Part shown: one piece after another, positions 22,850 to 31,428 of the stretch
Numbering within the stretch: the stretch's first letter is position 1
Layout of the letters: the number at the start of each line of letters is the position of its first letter
From: Holtiella sp036655075
GTDB taxonomy: Bacteria; Bacillota; Clostridia; Lachnospirales; Cellulosilyticaceae
DNA: 64,000 nucleotides
Direction of reading: 5' to 3'
Assembly (NCBI RefSeq): GCF_036655075.1
Contig: NZ_JAVVQU010000002.1
Span: 1-64,000 of the forward strand
The notes under the pieces: model-generated
Database searches by the model: none
What the model was told of the DNA's origin: nothing
What the model saw: only the letters and a program-made list of their open reading frames with translations
Position numbers and translations under genes: made by a program

Positions 22850-25528
22850 TTATTCCTCCTCAGCAAATATTATACGTTGTGGCACTTCAATGTCTTTGGG
22901 AAGGGCTTCTTCGTATTTTTCAAAGTTACAAATACATGTGTTAAAGCCTGATACCCCAAGACCTGTTGAGTTACCGCCACAAAGAATGTTGTCAGAACCT
23001 GCTTTATCAATACCTGTTTTTTCATCAATGTCTGCCCATGTACCATGTGGTAAGCCAATAACACCTGGCATCATACGGTTTGTTACACAAGCTTGACGAA
23101 GTACTTGACCATGTTTACTTGAAACAAGAACTGTATCTCCATCTACAACCCCTTTATCTTTTGCATCTAAAGTTGCAAGGAATACTGGGTTTGGACAGGC
23201 TTCACGTAACCAAATATTGTTGTCAAAGATTGTATGAGAACGTCTTTGGTAGTGTGGGTTCATAACTTGGTATGGATAATCCCCTTTATCACCTTTTTCA
23301 AAGTCACTAAATGTATCTTTATAACCTTCTAATGCATCTACATATTTTGGAATAGGTGGTACATCACTGTATCCTTGTGAAGAAATAAGGTCACTTAAGT
23401 ATTGTGAGTAAATTTCTAACTTCCCACTGTTACTCCAAAGTGGATTTTCTTCTGGACTTTCACGGAATTTATCGTAAGCGATGAAACCATATGGGTCTCC
23501 TTCGTAACGACGTACTTGGTAAATACCATCTTCTAAGAATTTCTTAAGTGGTACACGACCTGCATGAGGTGTTGCTTCATAGCCCCACTCTTTGATATCT
23601 TCTTCTGTCACTTCGATTAAGTCTTCAAATCCTGAACCATCTTCTTTAATCACTTGTGCTGTTACAAGTTGGTTAAAGAATTCTTGTCTTTGTGGCATCG
23701 TGTAAAGGTCATCTGGATTGATATCAAACTTCTTAGCAAGTTCTGAAATAATCCATGAATCATCTTTTGCTTCAAAGAGTGGTTCTATCACTTTAGAGAA
23801 GGCAATGATCATTTCACGGTTTATCCGTGTTGCGAACATTGGGTCTCTTTCCCATGTTGTTGTAACAGGTAATACGATATCGGCATATTTTGAATTTGTT
23901 GTTAAGAAGTGTGATTGACTCACTACAAACTCAACTTCTCTATGTGCACGAATACCTTCATTCATACCACTTCTTGTTTGAAGTGCTGCAACTTGTGCAT
24001 GCCAAATCATTTGAATGTTAATTGGTTGCTTTGTTACTTTTTTAGTTAAGTCAATGCCTTCAATACCAGCTTTCCAGTTTGGATTGCCACAGATTCCGCT
24101 AAGTGCTGCTGTTGGTGTGTATTCTTTGTTAAGAATTGCACGCCAAAGTTCTGTATTGTTGATTGAAATTGGTGCATGCTTTTTGATACCTGCTGGTGCA
24201 CCTGCTGAACCTGGATAAATAAGGCTTGGACCCATGTTTGCTGTATAGTTCCAACATGAAACCCCTGCAGTATGACCAGATTTACCATAGTGACCACCCA
24301 TAGCTGCTACTGTCATGAAAAGCTGTGGAAGAGACTCTGAGTTATATGTACGTGCTGGTGACCAACCTGTAAGCATAGATACTTTATTGTCTTTGCCAAG
24401 TACTCTAGCAAGTTCAATGATATCTTCTACATTGGCACCACAAATTTGGGCTGCCCATTCTGGTGTTTTTGGTGTGTTGTCGTATTTACCAAGTACATAG
24501 TCTTTAAAGTTTTCATTAGTTCTTGCATCACTTGGCATAGTCTCTGCATCAAAACCTACTGTACAACGTTTTAAGAAGTCCCAGTCAATAAGTGGGTTCT
24601 TTTCACTATCTTCTGTAATCATTGTGTAAGCCAGTGCATGTAAAAGTGCTGCATCTGTACCTGGACGTACTGGAATCCATTTTGCATCTAAAATAGAAGC
24701 TGTATCTGTATAAATTGGGTCAATAACAATGAATTTAGCACCTGCTTTTTTCATTGCTAAGTAATGTTGTGTTGCATTTCCAAGTGCACTCCATGCTGGG
24801 TTTGCACCAAAGAGTACGATGTACTCTGAGTTTCTCATATCGAAACGGTCATTGATAATTTCTGAGAATTTACAGCCCTCACCTACACCGATTACAGATG
24901 AGTTCCACCAGCTTCCCCATGAACTTGTACCCCATTCTGTTGTGTAAGGACCCATTGCACCAAGTAAAGTTTTTCCTTCACCGTTTGCATAGATAGAAGT
25001 TGGGCCGTATTTGCCTTGGATTCTTTTGATTTCGCTAGCAACGATTTCAATCGCTTCTTCCCAGCTAATTCTTTCCCATTCATCTTGTCCACGAAGTGAT
25101 TTGTCTCCACCTCCTGGTGCCCAATTTTTACGTTTCATTGGGTATTTTAAACGATCTGCTCCAAGTACTTGTTGTCTTTGTGAGCGACCACGAAGACAAG
25201 CTCTTTGTTGTGGGTAGTCCATGCTATCTTCGTGTGTATCGTCAGTTTTTTGTCTTACGACAATACCATCTACGATTAACGCTTTATTTAAGCATCTTCC
25301 TCCACAGTTGTGCCAACATGGTGCTGTTACCCATGTGCCACCTTCTTCTTTATTTTCAATTGGGCTATGTTCAAGATCATCAAATTTATCATCTGATTCA
25401 GTTACTTTGTTTGCACTACATCCAGCTAAAGATAAAGCTGAAACAGCTGCTGTCGCTACAACACTTCCTTTTAAGAAGTCACGACGTGTTACTGCACGGT
25501 TCATTAGTTTATCAAGAATTTTTGACAT
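22850..25528 (-). CDS. Tat-exported DMSO-reductase-family molybdopterin oxidoreductase (lipoprotein)
   Basis: The 892-residue catalytic subunit has a twin-arginine signal (TRRDFLKGS at 14-22) ending in a lipobox, LSLAGC, with Cys37. It is therefore probably a Tat-exported lipoprotein anchored outside the membrane. A 4Fe-4S site follows: C71-x3-C75-x3-C79 and C111. Further family marks are WERISWEEAI, YIVLFGANP, WIPVRPGTDAALLHALAY, and near the end NPHYQRRSHTIFDNN and GVSGFNTCICNFEKYE. Substrates in this family include DMSO, TMAO, Se/As oxyanions and others, and I cannot choose. It sits with its Fe-S subunit, tat genes and chaperone; AAGGAAGGGG precedes the ATG. Confidence 0.93.
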   Translation of the reverse strand: MSKILDKLMNRAVTRRDFLKGSVVATAAVSALSLAGCSANKVTESDDKFDDLEHSPIENKEEGGTWVTAPCWHNCGGRCLNKALIVDGIVVRQKTDDTHEDSMDYPQQRACLRGRSQRQQVLGADRLKYPMKRKNWAPGGGDKSLRGQDEWERISWEEAIEIVASEIKRIQGKYGPTSIYANGEGKTLLGAMGPYTTEWGTSSWGSWWNSSVIGVGEGCKFSEIINDRFDMRNSEYIVLFGANPAWSALGNATQHYLAMKKAGAKFIVIDPIYTDTASILDAKWIPVRPGTDAALLHALAYTMITEDSEKNPLIDWDFLKRCTVGFDAETMPSDARTNENFKDYVLGKYDNTPKTPEWAAQICGANVEDIIELARVLGKDNKVSMLTGWSPARTYNSESLPQLFMTVAAMGGHYGKSGHTAGVSCWNYTANMGPSLIYPGSAGAPAGIKKHAPISINNTELWRAILNKEYTPTAALSGICGNPNWKAGIEGIDLTKKVTKQPINIQMIWHAQVAALQTRSGMNEGIRAHREVEFVVSQSHFLTTNSKYADIVLPVTTTWERDPMFATRINREMIIAFSKVIEPLFEAKDDSWIISELAKKFDINPDDLYTMPQRQEFFNQLVTAQVIKEDGSGFEDLIEVTEEDIKEWGYEATPHAGRVPLKKFLEDGIYQVRRYEGDPYGFIAYDKFRESPEENPLWSNSGKLEIYSQYLSDLISSQGYSDVPPIPKYVDALEGYKDTFSDFEKGDKGDYPYQVMNPHYQRRSHTIFDNNIWLREACPNPVFLATLDAKDKGVVDGDTVLVSSKHGQVLRQACVTNRMMPGVIGLPHGTWADIDEKTGIDKAGSDNILCGGNSTGLGVSGFNTCICNFEKYEEALPKDIEVPQRIIFAEEE

Positions 25529-25563
25529 ATTCTTGCCCCTTCCTTATGTGTATGACAAAATTC

Positions 25564-25569
25564 ATTATA
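25564..25569 (-). promoter_or_regulatory. -10 element of the reductase operon promoter
   Basis: The minus strand reads TATAAT here, 36 bp upstream of the ATG, but there is no recognisable -35 at 17 bp. An activator-dependent promoter would look like this, and the palindrome at 25605-25632 is at the right distance. Confidence 0.5.
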
Positions 25570-25604
25570 GCATAGACTTTGTCTTTTTTATGACACACTC
25601 AGAG

Positions 25605-25632
25605 GGTAAGTGTTACTTAGGTAACACTTACC
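25605..25632. promoter_or_regulatory. Crp/Fnr-type operator upstream of the reductase operon
   Basis: A perfect 12-bp inverted repeat with a 4-bp spacer (GGTAAGTGTTAC, TTAG, then the complement). Its core is TGTTA-N6-TAACA, the format of Crp/Fnr operators. Its centre is about 61.5 bp upstream of the expected transcript start (near 25557), the classic class I activator position. The likely regulator is encoded at 28563-29240. It could also form an RNA hairpin, but it lies upstream of the predicted start. Confidence 0.55.
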
Positions 25633-25940
25633 TCTTTATTGTTACTTTTTAAACAAACTTTCTAGGTTATAAACTTTTTTTACACTGCCCATTTTATAAG
25701 CTTTTTTAGCTATCAATGTTTCAATAAAATTTATTAAAACTATAAAAGGCTTTAAGCCATCCATCCAACTATTCATGGACTTAAACCCACTTAAGGGGCT
25801 ACTGATGGAAGACTACAGCAACTGAATGCACTAAAAATGCATTCTCCAATGCTATCAACCCAAAACCTAAAGGCAGTGACTTCAAATGAAGCCACTGCTT
25901 AGGTTTTTCGTGTTGCTATTTAATTTACTCTTTGTGTGCT
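25633..25940. other. intergenic region between the sulfotransferase and reductase genes
   Basis: No gene is visible in this AT-rich stretch. The only clear structure is the hairpin at 25864-25905 after the sulfotransferase stop. Short repeated pieces such as TTAAG and CCATCC around 25740-25810 do not form a convincing element. Confidence 0.6.
25864..25908 (-). terminator. terminator after the aryl-sulfate sulfotransferase
   Basis: A long interrupted stem: AACCTAA with TTAGGTT at the base, GCAGTG with CACTGC in the middle and CTTCA-AA-TGAAG at the tip (25864-25905). Little T run follows on the minus strand, so efficiency is uncertain. It separates sulfotransferase and reductase transcripts. 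Confidence 0.55.
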
Positions 25941-27809
25941 TTAAAAGGTTACATGTACCCCTGTTTGGAACTTCTCGTCATCAATGACAACGGCTATGTT
26001 AAAGTCGCCTTTTACGCCTTCTTTCATCACGTTCATTTGTATTGTGCGTTTAAGCTCTGCTTGGAAGCTTGCAACACAGATGGCTGTGAAAGTTTTCTCA
26101 GTTGTTGGCACATAGTATTGGTAAGTTTTCTCTTCTCCTTCTAACAGAAGCATGACTAGTTGACCTTTTGCAAATTCTGCATTGAATACCAAACGATCAA
26201 TCTCTTCTGTAAAATGTGCTTTATAGCTTTCTGGTACAAGGTTTCCTTCATCTTTAAGGTCTGGGATTTCTGTTAAGCATTCCTCTGTTACCCCAAGTGT
26301 TCCAAGAATTTCACCTTTACCTAATTCAAGATTTGTACCTCCATGGTAAAGTGGCATTTTTTCTGCACGGTAGTAATTACATGGCACTTGCATTTCAAAC
26401 ATGACTTGATCGTCTAAAATTTCTACAGTGATGGCGTTGCGTGTAATATTATCACTTTTTGATACTGCACTCTTCATAAGGTCTTCAGTTGGTTTCCCAT
26501 CTTCCATAACAATCCCCCCTGAGTGTACAAGGTAATGTCCATCTGCATAGTACTCTACATTACAAATGTATGGAGAGAAGAATTCACCCCCACGCTCTTT
26601 ACCATATTGCCATACTTGCTCAATAGTCCTGTTTTTTGTGTCAATTTTATAACGAACACCTCTTGAGTAGTTCTCACTATTTTTGATGTAGGCTTCTTTA
26701 CGTTTGGCACGGTATTGACCATTATCAAAGCACATGACATCGCCTTCTGGTGTAATGAGGCATGCATGTTGTTCATATTGCCATTCAAAGTTCTCCCCTA
26801 CTGGTGTAAAGAAGTATTTGTCTACTAATTCTTCTGGCCACCCTTCTGGATTTCCAAGAATCCAGTTCAGCTCACAGGTATCATAGTCCACATTGATGAT
26901 TGCATCTTGATGTCTCCCTGAGAAGGAAAGGGAATTTGTCTTTTTGTCGTACCATACTGCATTGTTGTGGAACCAGTCATGTGCTGTCCAGCTTCCTGAC
27001 TTACCTACTTCTTGTGAAAGCACACTTTGAATATCCCATTTTTTAATAATTTCTCCCGTATTACGATTTACAAGTACACAAAGGTCTTCAATAGTCCCTC
27101 TTGTGAAATCTTGTGTTAAGATCATAATATTCCCATCTTCCATTTCAAGTTGGTCATGGTGATACCCCCCTGGCAAACGGAATTCTTTGTACATTTTCCC
27201 TGCCATATCCATTTCTACAACCCCTGTAGTTGTATAAGGTTTTTCTAAGAAGCGTTGAGATCCAATAAGGAAGTGTCCATTTTGAATACGTTTAATATCA
27301 AATACAAAAGTATCTGCAAGGTACCAACGGCATTCCCCTTGATAATCATACGCTGCACAGTATGCTTTGCCTGTTGGGCTTACAAACATTAAATTGTCTT
27401 CCATATAGGCACTTGTTGTTTCTATTTTAGTAGGTTGCACTGCCATTGGATGTAGTGGGCTGGTTTCAATTTGGAAAGTATGTACTTCCCCTGTAGAAAG
27501 GCTTAATTCTACTGTATTATTGTATCCGCCATAAAGCCCAAGAACTGGCAAAATATGTGTTGTTGCTACTGGGTAAGTATGGCTGATGGTCCCTGCTGCT
27601 TCCTTCCCTTTTACAGCTACAGTTACAGCTACAGGTTCTTCTGTCTTAAATAGAACGACTGCGGCTAACGGAACTACATGATACGGATTTAATTTCACAT
27701 AAGGCTGGTCATATGTGTATTTACCTGTCTCAAGTTCGGTAAGCATTGCTTGCTCATTTTCAAATTGTACATCAATAAGGTGTTGGATTTTTTTCATTTC
27801 AACTGACAT
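25941..27809 (-). CDS. aryl-sulfate sulfotransferase (AssT family)
   Basis: The 622-residue protein resembles bacterial PAPS-independent arylsulfate sulfotransferases, which move sulfate between phenolic compounds through a sulfo-histidine. The N-terminal beta-domain (about 1-130) is followed by a six-bladed propeller. His-bearing stretches are GGYHHDQLEMEDGN near 220, SWTAHDWFHNNAVWY near 275, SFSGRHQDAIIN near 300 and QYEQHACLITPEGD near 350. No signal peptide is present, unlike enterobacterial AssT, so a cytoplasmic enzyme is implied. The AAAGGAGAG ribosome site fits ATG 27809. It follows a decayed anion permease by 24 bp. Confidence 0.88.
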   Translation of the reverse strand: MSVEMKKIQHLIDVQFENEQAMLTELETGKYTYDQPYVKLNPYHVVPLAAVVLFKTEEPVAVTVAVKGKEAAGTISHTYPVATTHILPVLGLYGGYNNTVELSLSTGEVHTFQIETSPLHPMAVQPTKIETTSAYMEDNLMFVSPTGKAYCAAYDYQGECRWYLADTFVFDIKRIQNGHFLIGSQRFLEKPYTTTGVVEMDMAGKMYKEFRLPGGYHHDQLEMEDGNIMILTQDFTRGTIEDLCVLVNRNTGEIIKKWDIQSVLSQEVGKSGSWTAHDWFHNNAVWYDKKTNSLSFSGRHQDAIINVDYDTCELNWILGNPEGWPEELVDKYFFTPVGENFEWQYEQHACLITPEGDVMCFDNGQYRAKRKEAYIKNSENYSRGVRYKIDTKNRTIEQVWQYGKERGGEFFSPYICNVEYYADGHYLVHSGGIVMEDGKPTEDLMKSAVSKSDNITRNAITVEILDDQVMFEMQVPCNYYRAEKMPLYHGGTNLELGKGEILGTLGVTEECLTEIPDLKDEGNLVPESYKAHFTEEIDRLVFNAEFAKGQLVMLLLEGEEKTYQYYVPTTEKTFTAICVASFQAELKRTIQMNVMKEGVKGDFNIAVVIDDEKFQTGVHVTF

Positions 27810-27832
27810 TTTATTCTCTCCTTTATTCTCTG

Positions 27833-28323
27833 CTATTTAAATAATTTTTGTTTCACATTCATAGGCGGTAACTTTTCTTTTTCAAACATTTCCGTACGAA
27901 CAGCTTTAAGTAATGTTACATCTGGACGATAAATGTATTTTAATACAAATACCAATCCAATAATTAAGGTCATTCCAAGTACAAGAGATACACCAAGATA
28001 AGTCATCTGATTGATGGCTATGCCAGAAATAGCTTCAAAGTGGCATACTTATCACCTGGTTTATAGCCAATTTCTTTAAATAAACCATAGAGAATCGGCC
28101 AGAATAAGAAGATCGCTGTATCTGTAGAAGTTAAAATATAAACACCTAAGAAAATTCCCAGTACCTTCATGCCCATCGGTGTAATAGGTTCAATAGGTAC
28201 TAAATAGCCCATTCCAAACATAAGAAGTAGTCCAATACTACAATGTACTAAATATTTCACATTGATTTTACTTGAGGTCTTGACTTCAACACCCTTCATT
28301 TCTATCACTGCTTCATTTGACAT
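27833..28323 (-). pseudogene. decayed SLC13/DASS-type anion permease
   Basis: AAAGGAAG and ATG 28323 open a frame with MSNEAVIEMKGVEV and the first membrane region (YLVHCSIGLLLMFGMGYLVP, then PITPMGMKVLGIF). It then jumps to an internal-looking segment FLFWPILYGLFKEIGYKPGD and frameshifts into AISGIAINQMTYLGVSLVLG, followed by FVLKYIYRPDVTLLKAVRTE before stopping at 27833. Normal members are about 450-550 residues with 10 or more membrane helices; here large internal parts and the C-terminus are gone. It presumably once imported the anion used by the sulfotransferase. Confidence 0.75.
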
Positions 28324-28525
28324 ATGATTCACTTCCTTTCTATTTGTTAAAAGAATATCATATCCAATTTTAAACACCACTAGTCTACGCTAACATTTTA
28401 AAATTTTTCAACAAAAATATATTAAAATACCTATATTTATATTATAATTTGAATAATAGCTACGATGTACACTTAACCTCTTCTAGTACATTATACTTTA
28501 TCCAAACCTAGGCTACTTTTTGGAT

Positions 28526-28541
28526 TGTTAATTTATTTACA
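28526..28541. promoter_or_regulatory. possible Crp/Fnr operator at the regulator gene
   Basis: TGTTA (28526-28530), six bases, then TTACA (28537-28541) matches the reductase operator core TGTTA-N6-TAACA with one mismatch. It lies 21 bp before the regulator ATG, where binding would repress its own gene. Confidence 0.4.
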
Positions 28542-28562
28542 ACTTTTAACAGGAGGTATACG

Positions 28563-29240
28563 ATGAATCAACTAGACGATCAACATTTCAAACTACTTTG
28601 CCAAGCTGGCACCCTTGAACATTTTCCTAAAGGTCATATTTTTTATGATGGCTATGAAAATCACGAATCCATTTACTGCCTCTTCGAGGGTCTATGTGCC
28701 TTAATGAGTCTAAAGGATTCAGGCAAAGAACATATTTATCACTATATCAAGGCTGGTAGTATTATCGGTTTTATTCCTGCCTTCTTAGCATACACAAATA
28801 CAGAAGATACCTCTTCAGAAGCTTACTTCTTAATTAAAGCTAAAAGTGACTGTCAAGTCTTTCGTCTAGATAAGACTCTCTTTTTTGAGCTCATGCAAGC
28901 TCATCCCCAACTTTTAGAATTTGTTATGCTCTCTATGGCTAATATTTCACGTGACTTGCTCAAGCATTTTTATACTGCACAAGAAAGTAATGCTGCTTCA
29001 AAAATAGCCTTTACACTCCTGTCTTTAGCAGAGGCACATGAGGATTGTCGTATCCTACATAAAGAATTTAACTATCATGAGCTTTCAAAGTATTTGGGTA
29101 TTCATCATGTCACCGTTACCCGTATCATGGGGTGTTTAAAAGATGAGGGTATTATCGTAAAAGTAGGGCACTCTATAAAAATTATTAATCAAGAAGCTTT
29201 AATGGACTATGCTCAAAGCAAGAAACTTTTACAATACTAA
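28563..29240 (+). CDS. Crp/Fnr-family transcriptional regulator
   Basis: The 225-residue protein has an N-terminal cyclic-nucleotide-like sensor barrel (about 10-120; FPKGHIFYDGYENHESIYCL, IKAGSIIGF). A dimer helix follows, then a C-terminal winged helix-turn-helix (about 165-215; NYHELSKYLGIHHVTVTRIM). There is no N-terminal Cys cluster for an Fe-S centre, so it is closer to CprK- or NtcA-type members that bind a small molecule. AGGAGG lies 6 bases before the ATG. Divergent to the permease remnant/sulfotransferase genes and in reach of the reductase operon, it is the likely regulator of both. Confidence 0.88.
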   Translation: MNQLDDQHFKLLCQAGTLEHFPKGHIFYDGYENHESIYCLFEGLCALMSLKDSGKEHIYHYIKAGSIIGFIPAFLAYTNTEDTSSEAYFLIKAKSDCQVFRLDKTLFFELMQAHPQLLEFVMLSMANISRDLLKHFYTAQESNAASKIAFTLLSLAEAHEDCRILHKEFNYHELSKYLGIHHVTVTRIMGCLKDEGIIVKVGHSIKIINQEALMDYAQSKKLLQY

Positions 29241-29286
29241 GACGTAAATCACATATTTTCTCATACTACTTATTATTCAAAGACAT

Positions 29287-29334
29287 AAAAAGCGATAAGA
29301 CTAACTATTTTCTTAGTCTTATCGCTTTTTTTTA
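29287..29334 (+). terminator. terminator after the Crp/Fnr gene
   Basis: A perfect 18-bp stem (29287-29304 with 29313-29330) with an 8-base loop and a following T run. It is A-rich on the left side, so it may also stop the convergent gene at 29364. Confidence 0.9.
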
Positions 29335-29363
29335 TACCGCTTGATCTATTTATTCTATTTTTA

Positions 29364-29858
29364 CTATTTAATACTTTGTATAATGTCAATCATATCTGTA
29401 GGACTTAATCCCATAGTACTGGTAAGTGAGTAGCTGTAAGTACCATCTGACCAAGTTGCAACATAGATAGCCTCTAATGTTCCTTTTAAAAGTACATCAC
29501 CTTCTTGTTCCTCTAAGCTTGCTTCGAGTTTAATAGGATACACATTATAGTCTCCACTTATATCCTCTTCCCCTTCACCCATCCGATAGGTTAAGGTATC
29601 AGCTTCGCTTGTATAGATGATTTCTGCGATTTTGCCCTCAATAACTGCCAATCTCTGACGTTCATAGCCTTCTATTCGTGTTGGAATCTTCAGTCCAAAG
29701 GGTGCAACACTTTTAAGCTGGTCAAGTGTTTGGACTTTTTTAATAGAGTTGGGCATACTTGTTCTACGCTCACCAACGTCCTCTCTCGATAGACTTTTTT
29801 TTGTTAAAAAGAATCCACCAAGTAAAGCAGATACGAGTAAGGCTTTCCCATTTTCCAT
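29364..29858 (-). CDS. DUF4367-like exported or membrane-anchored protein
   Basis: The 164-residue protein begins with a short hydrophobic segment (KALLVSALLGGFFLTKK), then a domain with VAPFGLKIPTRIEGYERQRL, IAEIIYTSEADTLTYRMGEG and the tail ATWSDGTYSYSLTSTMGLS followed by MIDIIQSIK. That tail matches the end of DUF4367 domains, which often occur on anti-sigma-type or cell-surface proteins. It stands alone, with 100-bp gaps on both sides. Function unknown. Confidence 0.65.
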   Translation of the reverse strand: MENGKALLVSALLGGFFLTKKSLSREDVGERRTSMPNSIKKVQTLDQLKSVAPFGLKIPTRIEGYERQRLAVIEGKIAEIIYTSEADTLTYRMGEGEEDISGDYNVYPIKLEASLEEQEGDVLLKGTLEAIYVATWSDGTYSYSLTSTMGLSPTDMIDIIQSIK

Positions 29859-29964
29859 AGAGTCCCTCCATTTTCTTTTGTCACCATCATTTTATTCCTG
29901 GCGCGTGTGTTAGGAGGCTTAGTTTTTTATTAAAATTTAAAGTCTGTATAAACTTTGTAACTTA

Positions 29965-31203
29965 TTACTCAAATAGCATGGTTTTACCTGTTACACGAGA
30001 CGCTTCTGCTGCAAAAGCTAATACGTGGCTTGCTACAGAAATTTGAATATCTGTGAGTTCTGTAGAGCGTTCACCTGTAGCAATGAGGCGGACAAAGTCA
30101 CGCATGAGTCCTGTATCACCCCCACCATGTCCATTAACCACTGCGGATGGGTAAATAATATCTGTTTGCCCCGTGATAAAGTCATGAATTTCAATTTGTG
30201 GTTTGTTATCAAAAATGGCACGAAGCTCTCCTTGTGTTCCCATAATCTTAAGGGTACGTGTGAAGTCCTTTGTAAAGGCACACATGGTAAGAGATACCGT
30301 TACACCATTTTCAAAGTTTAGTGTAACAATTTGGTGATCAACTACATCATTGTCTGAATGGAATACACAACGTCCATAATCATTTTCTTTTAAAGCTGCT
30401 AAGACTTTTTCTGAGTTATTAGGTTCCATGCAGAAAGCACTTGCGCCCCACTTCTTCTCTGTCACATAAACTGTCGGTGCATCATATGGACACGTTGCAC
30501 TATGAGGGCATCCATCTTGACAGCGCATTGTCGCCCCTTCTGGTGCATTTTTTGCTTTAAAGTAAGTTAACTCTCCAAATGAAGATACCTTTGTACAGCG
30601 ACTTCCTATAAGCCATTGAATGATATCTAAATCATGGCAACATTTTGCTAAAATCATAGGTGTACTCGTCTTGCTGTTTCCCCAATTCCCGCGAACAAAA
30701 CTATGAGAATAATGGATGTGATTAACATTTTCATTATGATTCATCGCTACAACTTGCCCAATACGCCCTCCATCTAAAAGCTTCTTAATCGTTTTAAATA
30801 ACGTGGTATAGCGAAGCACATGGCATACAACGACATGTAAGTCTTTTTCAGTGGCTTTATCGGCAATAGCTACACATTCCTCTTCTGTCGGTGCGATAGG
30901 TTTTTCTAAAAGTAAGTGATACCCTTGTTCTAAAGCCATCATGGCAGGTTCAAAGTGCATTTGATCTTGCGTACAAATCATAGCTGCATCTGCAAACTTA
31001 GGTAACTCTAAAATTTGCTCCCAAGACTCAAAACAGTGTGCCTCATCAATTTGATATTTTTCTTTTAAGAACTCGCGACGTTCTTTGATGGGCTCTGCAA
31101 CCCCTACAATTTTAAATTCATGAGGATGACTTACCGCGTAAGGCGCATAAGCAAATCCTCCTCTTAAGCCACCCCCGACAATAATAGCAGTTACTTGTCT
31201 CAT
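29965..31203 (-). CDS. Gfo/Idh/MocA-family oxidoreductase
   Basis: The 412-residue NAD(P)-dependent enzyme has a Rossmann fold (AIIVGGGLRGGFAYAPYA near the start), the family motif LLLEKPIAPTEEEC near residue 95, and the catalytic-type KCCHDLDIIQWLIG near 185. An insert with CQDGCPHSATCPYDA near 235 may bind a metal. Members act on sugars, inositols or uronates in the cytoplasm. No partner gene indicates the substrate. The ribosome site is AAGGAGAA. AT-rich DNA without genes lies between it and 31396. Confidence 0.88.
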   Translation of the reverse strand: MRQVTAIIVGGGLRGGFAYAPYAVSHPHEFKIVGVAEPIKERREFLKEKYQIDEAHCFESWEQILELPKFADAAMICTQDQMHFEPAMMALEQGYHLLLEKPIAPTEEECVAIADKATEKDLHVVVCHVLRYTTLFKTIKKLLDGGRIGQVVAMNHNENVNHIHYSHSFVRGNWGNSKTSTPMILAKCCHDLDIIQWLIGSRCTKVSSFGELTYFKAKNAPEGATMRCQDGCPHSATCPYDAPTVYVTEKKWGASAFCMEPNNSEKVLAALKENDYGRCVFHSDNDVVDHQIVTLNFENGVTVSLTMCAFTKDFTRTLKIMGTQGELRAIFDNKPQIEIHDFITGQTDIIYPSAVVNGHGGGDTGLMRDFVRLIATGERSTELTDIQISVASHVLAFAAEASRVTGKTMLFE

Positions 31204-31395
31204 TAGTTTTCTCCTTAATAATAACGTTAGTTTAAATTTTTACTTAAATATATTTATAATTTAATCTTTTACATTAAAATACCATAAATAATAGTCTTTT
31301 ACAAATATTTTTTCTCTTATTATAAATTTTTCTTTGCCTCTCCTCTTACATACCCTATTCCCTTTAGGACTATCCCCTCAGTCACAGCCTAGTGA

Positions 31396-31428
31396 ACAAA
31401 AAAAAGAGATACCTAAGGTATCTCTTTT
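31396..31428 (-). terminator. terminator after the azlC-azlD-GNAT operon
   Basis: A perfect 12-bp stem (31402-31413 with 31417-31428, loop TAA), followed on the minus strand by TTTTTTTTG. The GNAT stop codon touches the stem. Confidence 0.9.

Noticed and set aside
25096..25652. Two plus-strand open frames of 140-160 codons
   Set aside because: They lie opposite the start of the molybdoreductase gene and have low-complexity Leu/His or Ser composition typical of shadows.
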